Assembly: GCA_017394925.1 (NCBI GenBank)
Contig: JAFPWQ010000272.1
Location: forward strand, 1 to 17,532
Direction: 5' to 3'
DNA: 17,532 nt
Source of the DNA: Synergistaceae bacterium
Lineage (GTDB): Bacteria; Synergistota; Synergistia; Synergistales; Aminobacteriaceae
Below the pieces are notes generated by a model that saw only the letters and a program-made list of their open reading frames with translations, did not search any database and was not told the origin of the DNA. This document shows, in pieces, positions 6,206 through 13,556 of this stretch. The position numbers and the translations under genes were made by a program. Position 1 is the first letter of the stretch; each line of letters opens with the position of its first letter.

Positions 6206-7930
6206 TTACTTCCATAATTCCCATTTTGACTGGTCAGTATGAAGAAGATGATGTGATTTTTCACCGAGAGGCTCACCGAGATATTCCTTGTAGCACTGAA
6301 TGATAGAAGGGTTCTCATGTGAAAATCTCAGGTTCATTTTTCTGTCCATGTCGAGAAGAATTCTGCCTCTTGACTCGCCGCATTCTTCGCCTTCATGAAT
6401 GGGCTGACCGCCTCCGCCAGCGCAACCAGTTGGGCATGCCATGCACTCAATGAAATCATAATGAACTTTTCCTGACTGCACATCCTCGCATAACTTCCGG
6501 ATATTGCCCAGACCATGAGCAACTGCAATCTTTAACTTCGCGCCTGCAATATCGAACGTAGCCTCTTTGAAGCCGTCATAATCGCGGACGTATCTGAATG
6601 CATTCGGGTCAGGATTTTGGCCTGTAACGAGCTTATATGCAGTGCGTAATGCGGCCTCCATAACACCGCCGGTAGTGCCGAATATATGTCCTGCACCTGA
6701 AGCAGTACCCAAAGGAGCGTCAAATTCGCTTTCATCCAGAGCCTTAACGTTAATGCCTTCGGACTTGATGAGCCTTCCCAGTTCGCGCACAGTGAGAACA
6801 ACGTCAACGTCTCTTGCGCCTGAAGAGTTCATGCATTCAACATCGCACTCATACTTTTTTGCTGTACATGGCATGAATGACACGTGATAAATCTTATCTG
6901 GCTCAACGCCGAGTATCTGAGCGTACCAGCTTTTTATGATAGCACCGAACATTTGCTGCGGTGATTTTGCGCTTGAGAGCTGCGGCACTATGTCAGGGAA
7001 TTCCATTTTGATGAAGCGTACCCAGCCCGGACAGCATGACGTGAACATCGGAAATTTCTCGTTCTTTGCGTTCTTGAGTTTGGCTACGAATTCACTTGCT
7101 TCTTCCATGATGGTTAAGTCAGCAGAAAAATCCGTATCGAACACATAATCAAAGCCGACAGCCCTTAATGCCGTAGCGAGACGATTTGCGCTTGCCTCCT
7201 CGTGCGTAAGTCCCAGAGGCTCACCCCATGAAGTTCTTACAGCAGGAGCGACAGACGCAATCATGATTTTATCTTTTCCGGCAAATGCATTGCGTACTTT
7301 CTGCGTATCATCTCTTGCAGTCAATGCGCCTACAGGGCAATGAGTTATGCACTGACCGCAGACCGTGCATTTAGCTTCAGTGATGTCTTTTCCGCCTGTA
7401 ACGTCAACTGTAGTTCTTGAGCCGGATTTAGCGATGTCCCAGACGTTCATTTTCTGGATGTTATCGCATACCTGAATACAGCGCATACATTTAATGCATT
7501 TCTGAGCGTCTCTGATTAACGGAAAATCAGAATTCCATTTGAACGCTGGCAAGTCTTCATGATATGGGAATTCATTAATGCCCATGTCATTGGCAGTTTT
7601 CTGGAGCTCGCAGTTACCAGAACGCACGCATTCTGCACATCTTGCGTTATGCTGTGAGAGAATGAGTTCTGCGTTAATGCGTCTTGCCTGTCTTGCTTTC
7701 GGGCTGTTGGTGAGGACATTCATGCCTTCCTGAATAATCGTGTTGCATGAAGATACAAGCCTGTCCTGACCTTCAATCTCAACGACGCAAACACGACAAG
7801 CGCCAATCTCGTTTACGTGCTTAAGATAGCACAAATGCGGAATAGTTATATTATTGAGTTTAGCGGCCTCAAGTATGGTCGTATTTTCAGGGACTTGAAC
7901 AGCTTTACCGTTGATAGTTGCATTTACCAT
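6206..7930 (-). CDS. hydA: [FeFe] hydrogenase catalytic subunit, NuoG-like multi-cluster type (HydA/HndD)
   Basis: A 574-residue cytoplasmic hydrogenase for reversible H2 production or oxidation. Domain order: N-terminal [2Fe-2S] ferredoxin-like (Cys34, 45, 48, 62); NuoG-type His-Cys3 [4Fe-4S] (His94, Cys98, 101, 107); two [4Fe-4S] clusters (Cys145/148/151/155 and Cys188/191/194/198); then the H-cluster domain. All three H-cluster motifs are intact: L1 TSCCPGW at 297-303, L2 MPCTAKKYE at 353-361 and L3 ECMACPTGCAGGGGQP at 495-510. H-cluster ligands are Cys300, 355, 499 and 503, with Cys299 as likely proton relay. A small-subunit-like region ends the protein. Length fits HndD-type enzymes. The ATG overlaps the end of the upstream GltD-like gene by 7 bases, so the two are translated together and probably form one complex. 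Confidence 0.95.
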   Translation of the reverse strand: MVNATINGKAVQVPENTTILEAAKLNNITIPHLCYLKHVNEIGACRVCVVEIEGQDRLVSSCNTIIQEGMNVLTNSPKARQARRINAELILSQHNARCAECVRSGNCELQKTANDMGINEFPYHEDLPAFKWNSDFPLIRDAQKCIKCMRCIQVCDNIQKMNVWDIAKSGSRTTVDVTGGKDITEAKCTVCGQCITHCPVGALTARDDTQKVRNAFAGKDKIMIASVAPAVRTSWGEPLGLTHEEASANRLATALRAVGFDYVFDTDFSADLTIMEEASEFVAKLKNAKNEKFPMFTSCCPGWVRFIKMEFPDIVPQLSSAKSPQQMFGAIIKSWYAQILGVEPDKIYHVSFMPCTAKKYECDVECMNSSGARDVDVVLTVRELGRLIKSEGINVKALDESEFDAPLGTASGAGHIFGTTGGVMEAALRTAYKLVTGQNPDPNAFRYVRDYDGFKEATFDIAGAKLKIAVAHGLGNIRKLCEDVQSGKVHYDFIECMACPTGCAGGGGQPIHEGEECGESRGRILLDMDRKMNLRFSHENPSIIQCYKEYLGEPLGEKSHHLLHTDQSKWELWK

Positions 7931-9777
7931 TTGAATTCACGCCCCTCTCTGAATTTACCGAAGCCGTAATAGTCGCACCGTAAGCACCTGTTACTTTCCT
8001 GCTCCATTTCCTCCTGAGACATTCCCTTTTCCACGAGCTTGAAGTCATGAATGCGTTCTGTGATTGGACGTTCACGCATTTTCACTCGTCCGCAGGCTGG
8101 TCTGTTATGGGGCACAGGTTCGGGAATTTCAACTGGAATTTCAATCGGATGATGATAACCAAGATATTCGTCGATATTAGCGGCGGCAACTTTACCGGCG
8201 GCAATTGCACGAATGACTGTAGCCGGGCCCGATACACAATCTCCGCCAGAGAACACGCCTTCCATGTTTACGCCTTTAACCTGTTCGCTGTCGAATGCCT
8301 CGATACAGCCCCATTTTACGGCGATACCGGCCTCCTCGAAGTTATGACTGTCGATACCCTGACCGATTGCGACGACGATAATATCAGCCTCAATTCTGAT
8401 TGGTTCAGCTGACGCGTCTTTTGGTGCAGGTCTGCCGGATTTGATGTTGCTAATCATCTGCTGTTTCACCCAGAGAGCTTTAGCTTTTCCGTCTTCAGCT
8501 TCGACTTTTAACGGCGCGGCAAGTTCAAGAATTTCGCACCCTTCGACCTCAGTAGCTTCAACTTCTTCAGCGAGTGCAGTCATATCATCCTTGCGTCTGC
8601 GATAAGCGAGCGTAACTTTGTCTGCATTGAGCCTGAGTGATGACCTTGCGCAGTCCATAGCAACGTTACCGCCACCGACAACGACAACTTTCTTGCCCCT
8701 GAAATCAGGATAATCATCATCGCCGATACGCCTTAACAGTTCGACAGCTGACATTACGCCCTCTGCATCTTCACCTGGTATCTTGAGAGATTTGTCCGTG
8801 TGAGCACCGATTGCGATATAGACGGCATCGAATTCATCGCGTAATTTCTTTAACGGGAAATCAGGACCTCCAACAGAGACCTCTTTGTGAACCTTAATGT
8901 CTCCAGCGGTGAGTAACGTTTCAATTTCTTCATGCAATATTTCTCTTGGCAGTCTGTATGACGGAATGCCGTAGCGTAACATACCGCCTAATCTTTTTCG
9001 CTGTTCAAATATTTCGACTGAATGACCCATCATTCCGAGATAATATGCGGCACTAATACCACTGGGACCACCGCCGATAATCGCGACTTTCTTGCCGGTT
9101 GCCGGAGCAGGCTTTTCACCTTCACGATAGACGGGAACATGTCCAGCATGGTCAATAGCGTAGAGCTTTAAGCCGCGAATATTAATTGCGTCATCGACCA
9201 TTCTACGACGGCATTTATTCTCGCATGGATGTTCGCAGACCATTGCACACACTGACGGGAACGGGTTATCTTTGCGTATTAATCTTACGGCATCGGCATA
9301 ACGACCGGCATTGACGAGAGCAATATAGCCGGGTATATCTACATGAGCGGGGCATAATGTAACACATGGTACAGCTCTGAACCCTTCAGCGGCACAATGA
9401 TTATGCTTTGCGTGAGCTTCGTAGTCATCTCTGAAACCTTTAAGACCTTTGAGAACCATGTTAGCGGCCTCGTAACCTATTGCACAGTCTGCAGATGATG
9501 CTACACTTTCGGCTGTCTTCTCGATTAAATTAACGGTATTCATGTCTCCGTTGCCGTCAAGTAAATCATCAATCAGTCTTTCCATTTGAGGCAGACCGAC
9601 ACGACAGGGCACACATTTTCCGCAAGTCTGAGCAGAACATACTTTAAGATAACTGCTTGCGACATCAAGCGGACATATATCCGGAGGTGCGGCTTTAACG
9701 CGACGTTCTAAATCGTTATGCAGAGCGTCAACAGCAGCTTGTGCTTTGGTCTCTGACATAATGCTAAGGCGACTCAA
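7924..9777 (-). CDS. Fused NuoF-type Fe-S / GltD-like NAD(P)-FAD oxidoreductase partnered with HydA
   Basis: About 617 residues. Near the N-terminus is a NuoF-like [4Fe-4S] domain, CGKCVPCRVG with three Cys near 52, 55 and 58 and the fourth near 98 in DCAIG; the FMN/NADH domain of true NuoF is missing. A GltD/NfnB-type N-terminal Fe-S domain follows (CVTLCP near 138-143; CAMVCEHPCENKC near 177-189), then FAD binding (IIGGGPSG near 234-241) and NAD(P) binding (VVGGGNVAMDCARS near 367-380). The FAD C-terminal motif is GVFSGGDCVSGPATV. It ends with CLRCD. It probably passes electrons between NAD(P)H and HydA, as in the glutamate-synthase-linked hydrogenase arrangement; direction and cofactor are inferred. 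TTG at 9777 was chosen because AGGGAG lies 8 bases upstream; a GTG at 9786 overlaps that site, and an ATG at 9759 has none. Confidence 0.85.
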   Translation of the reverse strand: MSRLSIMSETKAQAAVDALHNDLERRVKAAPPDICPLDVASSYLKVCSAQTCGKCVPCRVGLPQMERLIDDLLDGNGDMNTVNLIEKTAESVASSADCAIGYEAANMVLKGLKGFRDDYEAHAKHNHCAAEGFRAVPCVTLCPAHVDIPGYIALVNAGRYADAVRLIRKDNPFPSVCAMVCEHPCENKCRRRMVDDAINIRGLKLYAIDHAGHVPVYREGEKPAPATGKKVAIIGGGPSGISAAYYLGMMGHSVEIFEQRKRLGGMLRYGIPSYRLPREILHEEIETLLTAGDIKVHKEVSVGGPDFPLKKLRDEFDAVYIAIGAHTDKSLKIPGEDAEGVMSAVELLRRIGDDDYPDFRGKKVVVVGGGNVAMDCARSSLRLNADKVTLAYRRRKDDMTALAEEVEATEVEGCEILELAAPLKVEAEDGKAKALWVKQQMISNIKSGRPAPKDASAEPIRIEADIIVVAIGQGIDSHNFEEAGIAVKWGCIEAFDSEQVKGVNMEGVFSGGDCVSGPATVIRAIAAGKVAAANIDEYLGYHHPIEIPVEIPEPVPHNRPACGRVKMRERPITERIHDFKLVEKGMSQEEMEQESNRCLRCDYYGFGKFREGREFKW

Positions 9778-9785
9778 AAAAATCA

Positions 9786-9791
9786 CTCCCT
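9786..9791 (-). promoter_or_regulatory. Shine-Dalgarno sequence deciding the GltD-like start
   Basis: On the - strand AGGGAG covers 9791-9786. It lies 8 bases before the TTG at 9777 but overlaps the GTG at 9786, so the shorter TTG start is preferred. Confidence 0.6.
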
Positions 9792-9832
9792 CGTTTAAAT
9801 TGTTATTGGAATTTTACCCCTTGAATGTAATA

Positions 9833-9862
9833 ATTATACTATGAACATGCATTACAACACAA
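9833..9862 (-). promoter_or_regulatory. Promoter for the GltD-like/hydA operon
   Basis: A perfect TATAAT at 9838-9833 on the - strand, with a partial -35 (TTGTGT, 9862-9857) 18 bases upstream. It lies between the bglF terminator and the first redox gene, leaving a leader of about 50 bases. The -10 is strong and the -35 is weak. Confidence 0.6.
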
Positions 9863-9897
9863 AAAAAGCCCACAGCCAATTTTACATGACCATGAGC
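9861..9897 (-). terminator. Intrinsic terminator after the beta-glucoside PTS gene
   Basis: On the - strand an 11-bp stem, including four or five G-U pairs, forms between 9897-9887 (GCTCATGGTCA) and 9878-9868 (TGGCTGTGGGC), with an 8-base loop. A run of seven T follows (9867-9861). It starts about 16 bases past the PTS stop codon and is a textbook Rho-independent terminator closing the upstream operon. Confidence 0.88.
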
Positions 9898-9913
9898 CTT
9901 TAATCTTTATGCT

Positions 9914-11809
9914 TTACCTGTTCAGAATTTCCCCGCGTTTAACATTCTTGCCGAACTCAGTAAAAGCAACTTTCATGTCATCATTAACAGGTTCAGTGAT
10001 TACTATCATGGTCTGCGAAGAATACCCAGCCTTCTTGAGAACGTCTAAGTCAACACGCACAACAGGTTCACCAGCTTTTACAGTATCGCCTGCCTTCTTT
10101 AAGACGGTAAAGCCCTGACCTTTGAGATTAACGGTATCAACTCCGATGTGAATCAATAATCCTGTACCGTCAGACATTCTCATACCGAAAGCGTGTCCTG
10201 TCTCGAAAATCATTTCAATCTTGCCGTTCACAGGAGCGCATACTAAGCCGTCAGAGGGTTCAATAGCGACGGTCTGACCCATATCCTGACGCGCAAACAT
10301 TTCATCTTTCATATCATCCGGGCCGATAAATTTTCCGTTCATGACAGCAACAATAGCATCATCGGGTACATCAGGTATTACGTCGGGAGCATTAATTTCT
10401 TCGGGAGCTAATTTGCCTTTGCGTTTCCATATGTCGAACATGATATTACATGCCACGAATGCACCCACGAATGCAACGACAACGCCGCCGATTACAGCAT
10501 GAAGGAAATTCGTCATTGTGTAGCCTAAATTCGCAACGTCAGCAGGAGGAATATATGCCGGTAAGACTAACAGACCCGGTGAGCCTCCAGCAAAGCGGGC
10601 TACCCGTGTTAATCCGAGATACAAGCCGCCTAAACCGCCTCCAATCATGGCCGCGTACAACGGGAAAGTGAAACGCATATTGACACCGTAAAGCACCGGC
10701 TCAGTTATGCCCAGAACAGCCGTTAATCCTGCAGATGATGCCTGCTGTTTGGTGTCAGGGTTCTTTGAGCGTAAAGCCACTGCAAGACCTGCCGCTCCCT
10801 GTGCCACGTTTGACGGTAACATGCCGATTACAACTGAATCCCATTTTACGGTTGCGAGATTATTCGTGCCAATGGGAATAAGTCCGTAATGCGTGCCTGT
10901 CATGACGAGTAACGGCGAGAATATGCCTACGACCGTAGGAACAAGCCACGGTATAGATGCGTTCATCCATGTGAATAAGGCGTTAATTAATCCTGATACC
11001 CATGAGCCTATCGGGCCTAATAGCGTAATGGTAACAGCAGCACCGACAATTAAGCTCACTAAGGGAACAGAGAAGAATTTTATTGCTTTGGGTGAAACTT
11101 TCTGTATCCAGTGTTCGACAACGGACATGAACCATACGCCTAATATTATGGGAATAACGGACGAGGCATATATAGCTTTCGTTACCGGCAAAAAGCCCAG
11201 AAAGGTTACAGCATCTTTTCCGCCTAAAAGACTCACGAATGAAGGATACGCGAGAACACCTGCGAGAGCTAAAGCGTTCCCCTGATTGCATTTGAATTTT
11301 CTTGCACATGATGCGGCGAGTAATATCGGCATGAAGTAAAACGCGGCATCAGCCATTGCATTTAAGATTATGTACGTCTGAGTTCCTGATTTGAGCCAGC
11401 CTAACCACGCGAACAATGCCATTAAAGCCTTGAGCAAACCTGCACCCGTGATTGCTGGTATAATCGGCTGAAAGATACTCGCAATGCTCTCAAGTAATTT
11501 GCTGAGCTTTGAACGATTATCTTCTTTTTCGGCGTTAGGGTCATCGACTGGGGCGGCGGCATCAAAACCTCCCTGAGCTAAAACTTCCTCGTATAACTGT
11601 GGGACATCAGGACCAATTACGATTTGATACTGACCTCCTGCATTCACAACTGAGAGAATGCCTTTAGTTTTCGTGAGTACATCTGTTTTTGCTGATGCGT
11701 CATTGTGGAGAGTGAAGCGTAAACGTGTTGCGCAGTGTACGACTGATTTTACGTTTCCTTTTCCGCCGATGTTTTCGAGTATTATTGCGGCTAATTCTTT
11801 GAAGTCCAT
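9914..11809 (-). CDS. bglF: Beta-glucoside-specific PTS enzyme IIBCA
   Basis: A 631-residue three-domain phosphotransferase permease, in order IIB-IIC-IIA, of the beta-glucoside family. It imports a beta-glucoside across the cytoplasmic membrane while phosphorylating it. IIB carries the phosphorylated Cys26 in VVHCATRLRF. IIC, about residues 95-445, is very hydrophobic, with about ten membrane segments and the GITEPVLYGVNMRF motif. IIA, about 480-631, contains His539 in ETGHAFG and the active-site His554 in LLIHIGVDTV, followed by a typical IIA-Glc fold ending. A near-ideal ribosome-binding site (AAAGGAGA) lies 8 bases before ATG 11809. It is the last gene of the operon and follows the orphan antitoxin by 27 bases. 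The neighbouring 6-phospho-beta-glucosidase supports a beta-glucoside substrate. No BglG/LicT antiterminator gene is in the window. Sucrose or trehalose permeases are less likely. Confidence 0.93.
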   Translation of the reverse strand: MDFKELAAIILENIGGKGNVKSVVHCATRLRFTLHNDASAKTDVLTKTKGILSVVNAGGQYQIVIGPDVPQLYEEVLAQGGFDAAAPVDDPNAEKEDNRSKLSKLLESIASIFQPIIPAITGAGLLKALMALFAWLGWLKSGTQTYIILNAMADAAFYFMPILLAASCARKFKCNQGNALALAGVLAYPSFVSLLGGKDAVTFLGFLPVTKAIYASSVIPIILGVWFMSVVEHWIQKVSPKAIKFFSVPLVSLIVGAAVTITLLGPIGSWVSGLINALFTWMNASIPWLVPTVVGIFSPLLVMTGTHYGLIPIGTNNLATVKWDSVVIGMLPSNVAQGAAGLAVALRSKNPDTKQQASSAGLTAVLGITEPVLYGVNMRFTFPLYAAMIGGGLGGLYLGLTRVARFAGGSPGLLVLPAYIPPADVANLGYTMTNFLHAVIGGVVVAFVGAFVACNIMFDIWKRKGKLAPEEINAPDVIPDVPDDAIVAVMNGKFIGPDDMKDEMFARQDMGQTVAIEPSDGLVCAPVNGKIEMIFETGHAFGMRMSDGTGLLIHIGVDTVNLKGQGFTVLKKAGDTVKAGEPVVRVDLDVLKKAGYSSQTMIVITEPVNDDMKVAFTEFGKNVKRGEILNR

Positions 11810-11836
11810 TATGTTAATCTCCTTTCGTTATGCTGA

Positions 11837-12076
11837 TTAAAGCTCGTGATGTGTTATGCGTTCATGTGCCAGTGCTTTTTGCAGAACTTCATTATATTCT
11901 TTTATCTGTCTTTCGTAATCTTCAGGCCTCATAACAGCGCAAAGTTCATTCTCGTCATTATCAACTATTATCGCTGTACCTGAACGTCTGACTTCCGCAA
12001 AAATTTCAGCAGCTTTTCCCTCTTTGAATGCTGAAAACGGAACTGTCTTATTTGTTATTCCTAACAGTGCAGTCAT
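11837..12076 (-). CDS. Orphan Phd/YefM-family antitoxin-like protein
   Basis: A 79-residue protein resembling the Phd/YefM antitoxin family. It has an N-terminal part that would dimerise and bind DNA (ITNKTVPFSAFKEGKAAEIF), the strand pattern RRSGTAIIVDNDENELCAVM, and MRPEDYERQ leading into an acidic, probably flexible C-terminal helix that normally wraps a toxin. No toxin gene of the RelE, Doc or other type is next to it: both neighbours are sugar genes, with gaps of only 27 and 37 bases. It may therefore act as a stand-alone autoregulator of the operon or as an antitoxin in trans; both are inferences. ATG at 12076 was chosen because GAGGTGAT ends just before it (GAGG 8 bases upstream). The upstream GTG at 12085 and ATG at 12082 fall within that ribosome-binding site. 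Confidence 0.75.
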   Translation of the reverse strand: MTALLGITNKTVPFSAFKEGKAAEIFAEVRRSGTAIIVDNDENELCAVMRPEDYERQIKEYNEVLQKALAHERITHHEL

Positions 12077-12080
12077 AATC

Positions 12081-12088
12081 ATCACCTC
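12081..12088 (-). promoter_or_regulatory. Shine-Dalgarno sequence deciding the antitoxin start
   Basis: GAGGTGAT on the - strand at 12088-12081, with its GAGG core 8 bases before ATG 12076. Earlier in-frame GTG and ATG codons overlap it and are unlikely starts. Confidence 0.65.
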
Positions 12089-12113
12089 GAAAAATGTTTA
12101 TTCTTTCTTTTCC

Positions 12114-13556
12114 CTAAAGGCTCGCACCCTCAGACGCAATTACTTCCCTGTACCAGTAAAAGCTATCCTTCCGAATGCGCTTAAGTGTACCCTTTCCGTT
12201 ATCGTCTTTATCGACATAAATCATTCCGTAACGTTTCTTCATTTCACCTGATGACGCACTCACCAAATCAATGCATCCCCAAGCCGTAAAGCCCATAACA
12301 GGAATTCCGTCCTCTGTGATAGCATCTCTCAGTGCAAGCAAATGCTGACGTAAATATTCTATCCTGTAGGTGTCGTGAATTTTCCCGTCTTCCGTGAGCG
12401 TATCAACAGCACCAAGTCCGTTTTCCACAACAAATAACGGCTTGCTGTATCTGTCAAAGAGGGTGTTAGCTGTTATGCGAAGTCCGAGAGGGTCAATCTG
12501 CCAGCCCCATTCGGTATTCTTGAGATAGGGATTAATCACTGAACGAAATACTGCATTTCCGGGTTTGGCATGTTTCGCGAATATCTCAGGGTCAGCGGTC
12601 GTACATCTGCTCGAATAATACGAGAACGCAATGTAATCTACTGTCCCGTCAGCAAGTATCTTTGCGTCTTCATCTGTGCATATATCATCAAGACCTGCAC
12701 GTTTCATTCTTTTCATTGCCCATACTGGATATGCGCCTCTTGCTTGTACGTCCGTGAAGAAATAGTTATCCCTGTCCTTTTCCAGAGAGTCAAAAATATC
12801 ATTTGGATTGCATGTGTACGGGTAAAAATTTCCGGCGGCTAACATACAGCCAATTTTGCACCCGGGCATAATCTCATGCGCAAGTTTCACAGCAAGCGCA
12901 CTCGCAAGCAATTCATGATGTGCGGCCATGTACTTTATGCGTTCTCTGGGTTCATCTTCATCAAAGACTATTCCAGCTCCCATGAATGACATATGAAGCA
13001 ACATATTTATCTCGTTGAACGTTATCCAGTACTTTACGAGCGATTTATACTCACTGAATATCACCCGGCAGTATTTCAGGTATGCGTCAATCATTTTTCT
13101 GTTACGCCAGCCGCCGTATTTCTTTATCAGCGCAATCGGTGTGTCAAAATGGTCAATCGTAACAAGAGGCTCAATGTTATATTTTCTGCACTCCTGAAAT
13201 AACGAACGGTAGAATTCAATTCCTGCCTTGTTGGGAATATCATCATCACCGTTGGGCAATATACGCGTCCATGCAATAGAGAGCCTGTAACACTTGAAGC
13301 CCATTTCAGCGAATAATGCAATATCTTCCTTGCAGTGATGATACATGTCTATTGCCTCATGCGAAGGGTATTCATAGCCTGTCTGACATTCAAGCATTTT
13401 AAGCTCACCGCGTGCAACTTTCATTCTGTATTGCCCCGAAGGAATGACATCTACGCTCGATAATCCGCGACCGTCAATGTCATATGCACCTTCACACTGA
13501 TTTGCCGCAGTAGCTCCGCCCCATAAGAAACCAGACGGGAATTTTTTCTCTGTCAT
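12114..13556 (-). CDS. bglA: 6-phospho-beta-glucosidase, GH1
   Basis: A 480-residue glycoside hydrolase family 1 enzyme that cleaves phosphorylated beta-glucosides after PTS uptake, giving glucose-6-phosphate and an aglycone or sugar. The GH1 N-terminal signature is FLWGGATAANQCEGAY at 10-25. The acid/base is Glu182 in TFNEIN and the nucleophile is Glu378 in FVVENG. SASSGEMKKRYG at 433-444 carries the Ser/Lys/Tyr residues that bind the 6-phosphate, which separates it from plain beta-glucosidases. Length is typical. The start ATG overlaps the galT stop by 4 bases (ATGA), so the two are translationally coupled. The PTS permease lies two genes downstream in the same operon. A 6-phospho-beta-galactosidase activity is less likely but not excluded, given the galT neighbour. 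Confidence 0.94.
   Translation of the reverse strand: MTEKKFPSGFLWGGATAANQCEGAYDIDGRGLSSVDVIPSGQYRMKVARGELKMLECQTGYEYPSHEAIDMYHHCKEDIALFAEMGFKCYRLSIAWTRILPNGDDDIPNKAGIEFYRSLFQECRKYNIEPLVTIDHFDTPIALIKKYGGWRNRKMIDAYLKYCRVIFSEYKSLVKYWITFNEINMLLHMSFMGAGIVFDEDEPRERIKYMAAHHELLASALAVKLAHEIMPGCKIGCMLAAGNFYPYTCNPNDIFDSLEKDRDNYFFTDVQARGAYPVWAMKRMKRAGLDDICTDEDAKILADGTVDYIAFSYYSSRCTTADPEIFAKHAKPGNAVFRSVINPYLKNTEWGWQIDPLGLRITANTLFDRYSKPLFVVENGLGAVDTLTEDGKIHDTYRIEYLRQHLLALRDAITEDGIPVMGFTAWGCIDLVSASSGEMKKRYGMIYVDKDDNGKGTLKRIRKDSFYWYREVIASEGASL

Noticed and set aside
8047..8412. 121-codon + strand ORF opposite the GltD-like gene
   Set aside because: It is fully antisense to a well-supported gene with intact motifs, has no recognisable domain and an odd composition; a shadow ORF.
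6206..9777. Electron-bifurcating HydABC operon
   Set aside because: No NuoE-like gene and no FMN-binding NuoF domain is present; the partner is GltD-like instead.
10893..11285. 130-codon + strand ORF opposite the PTS permease
   Set aside because: Lies entirely antisense to the IIC domain, with no family features.
11810..12113. Hidden toxin gene next to the Phd-like antitoxin
   Set aside because: Gaps on both sides are under 40 bases, and the neighbouring frames are complete metabolic genes.
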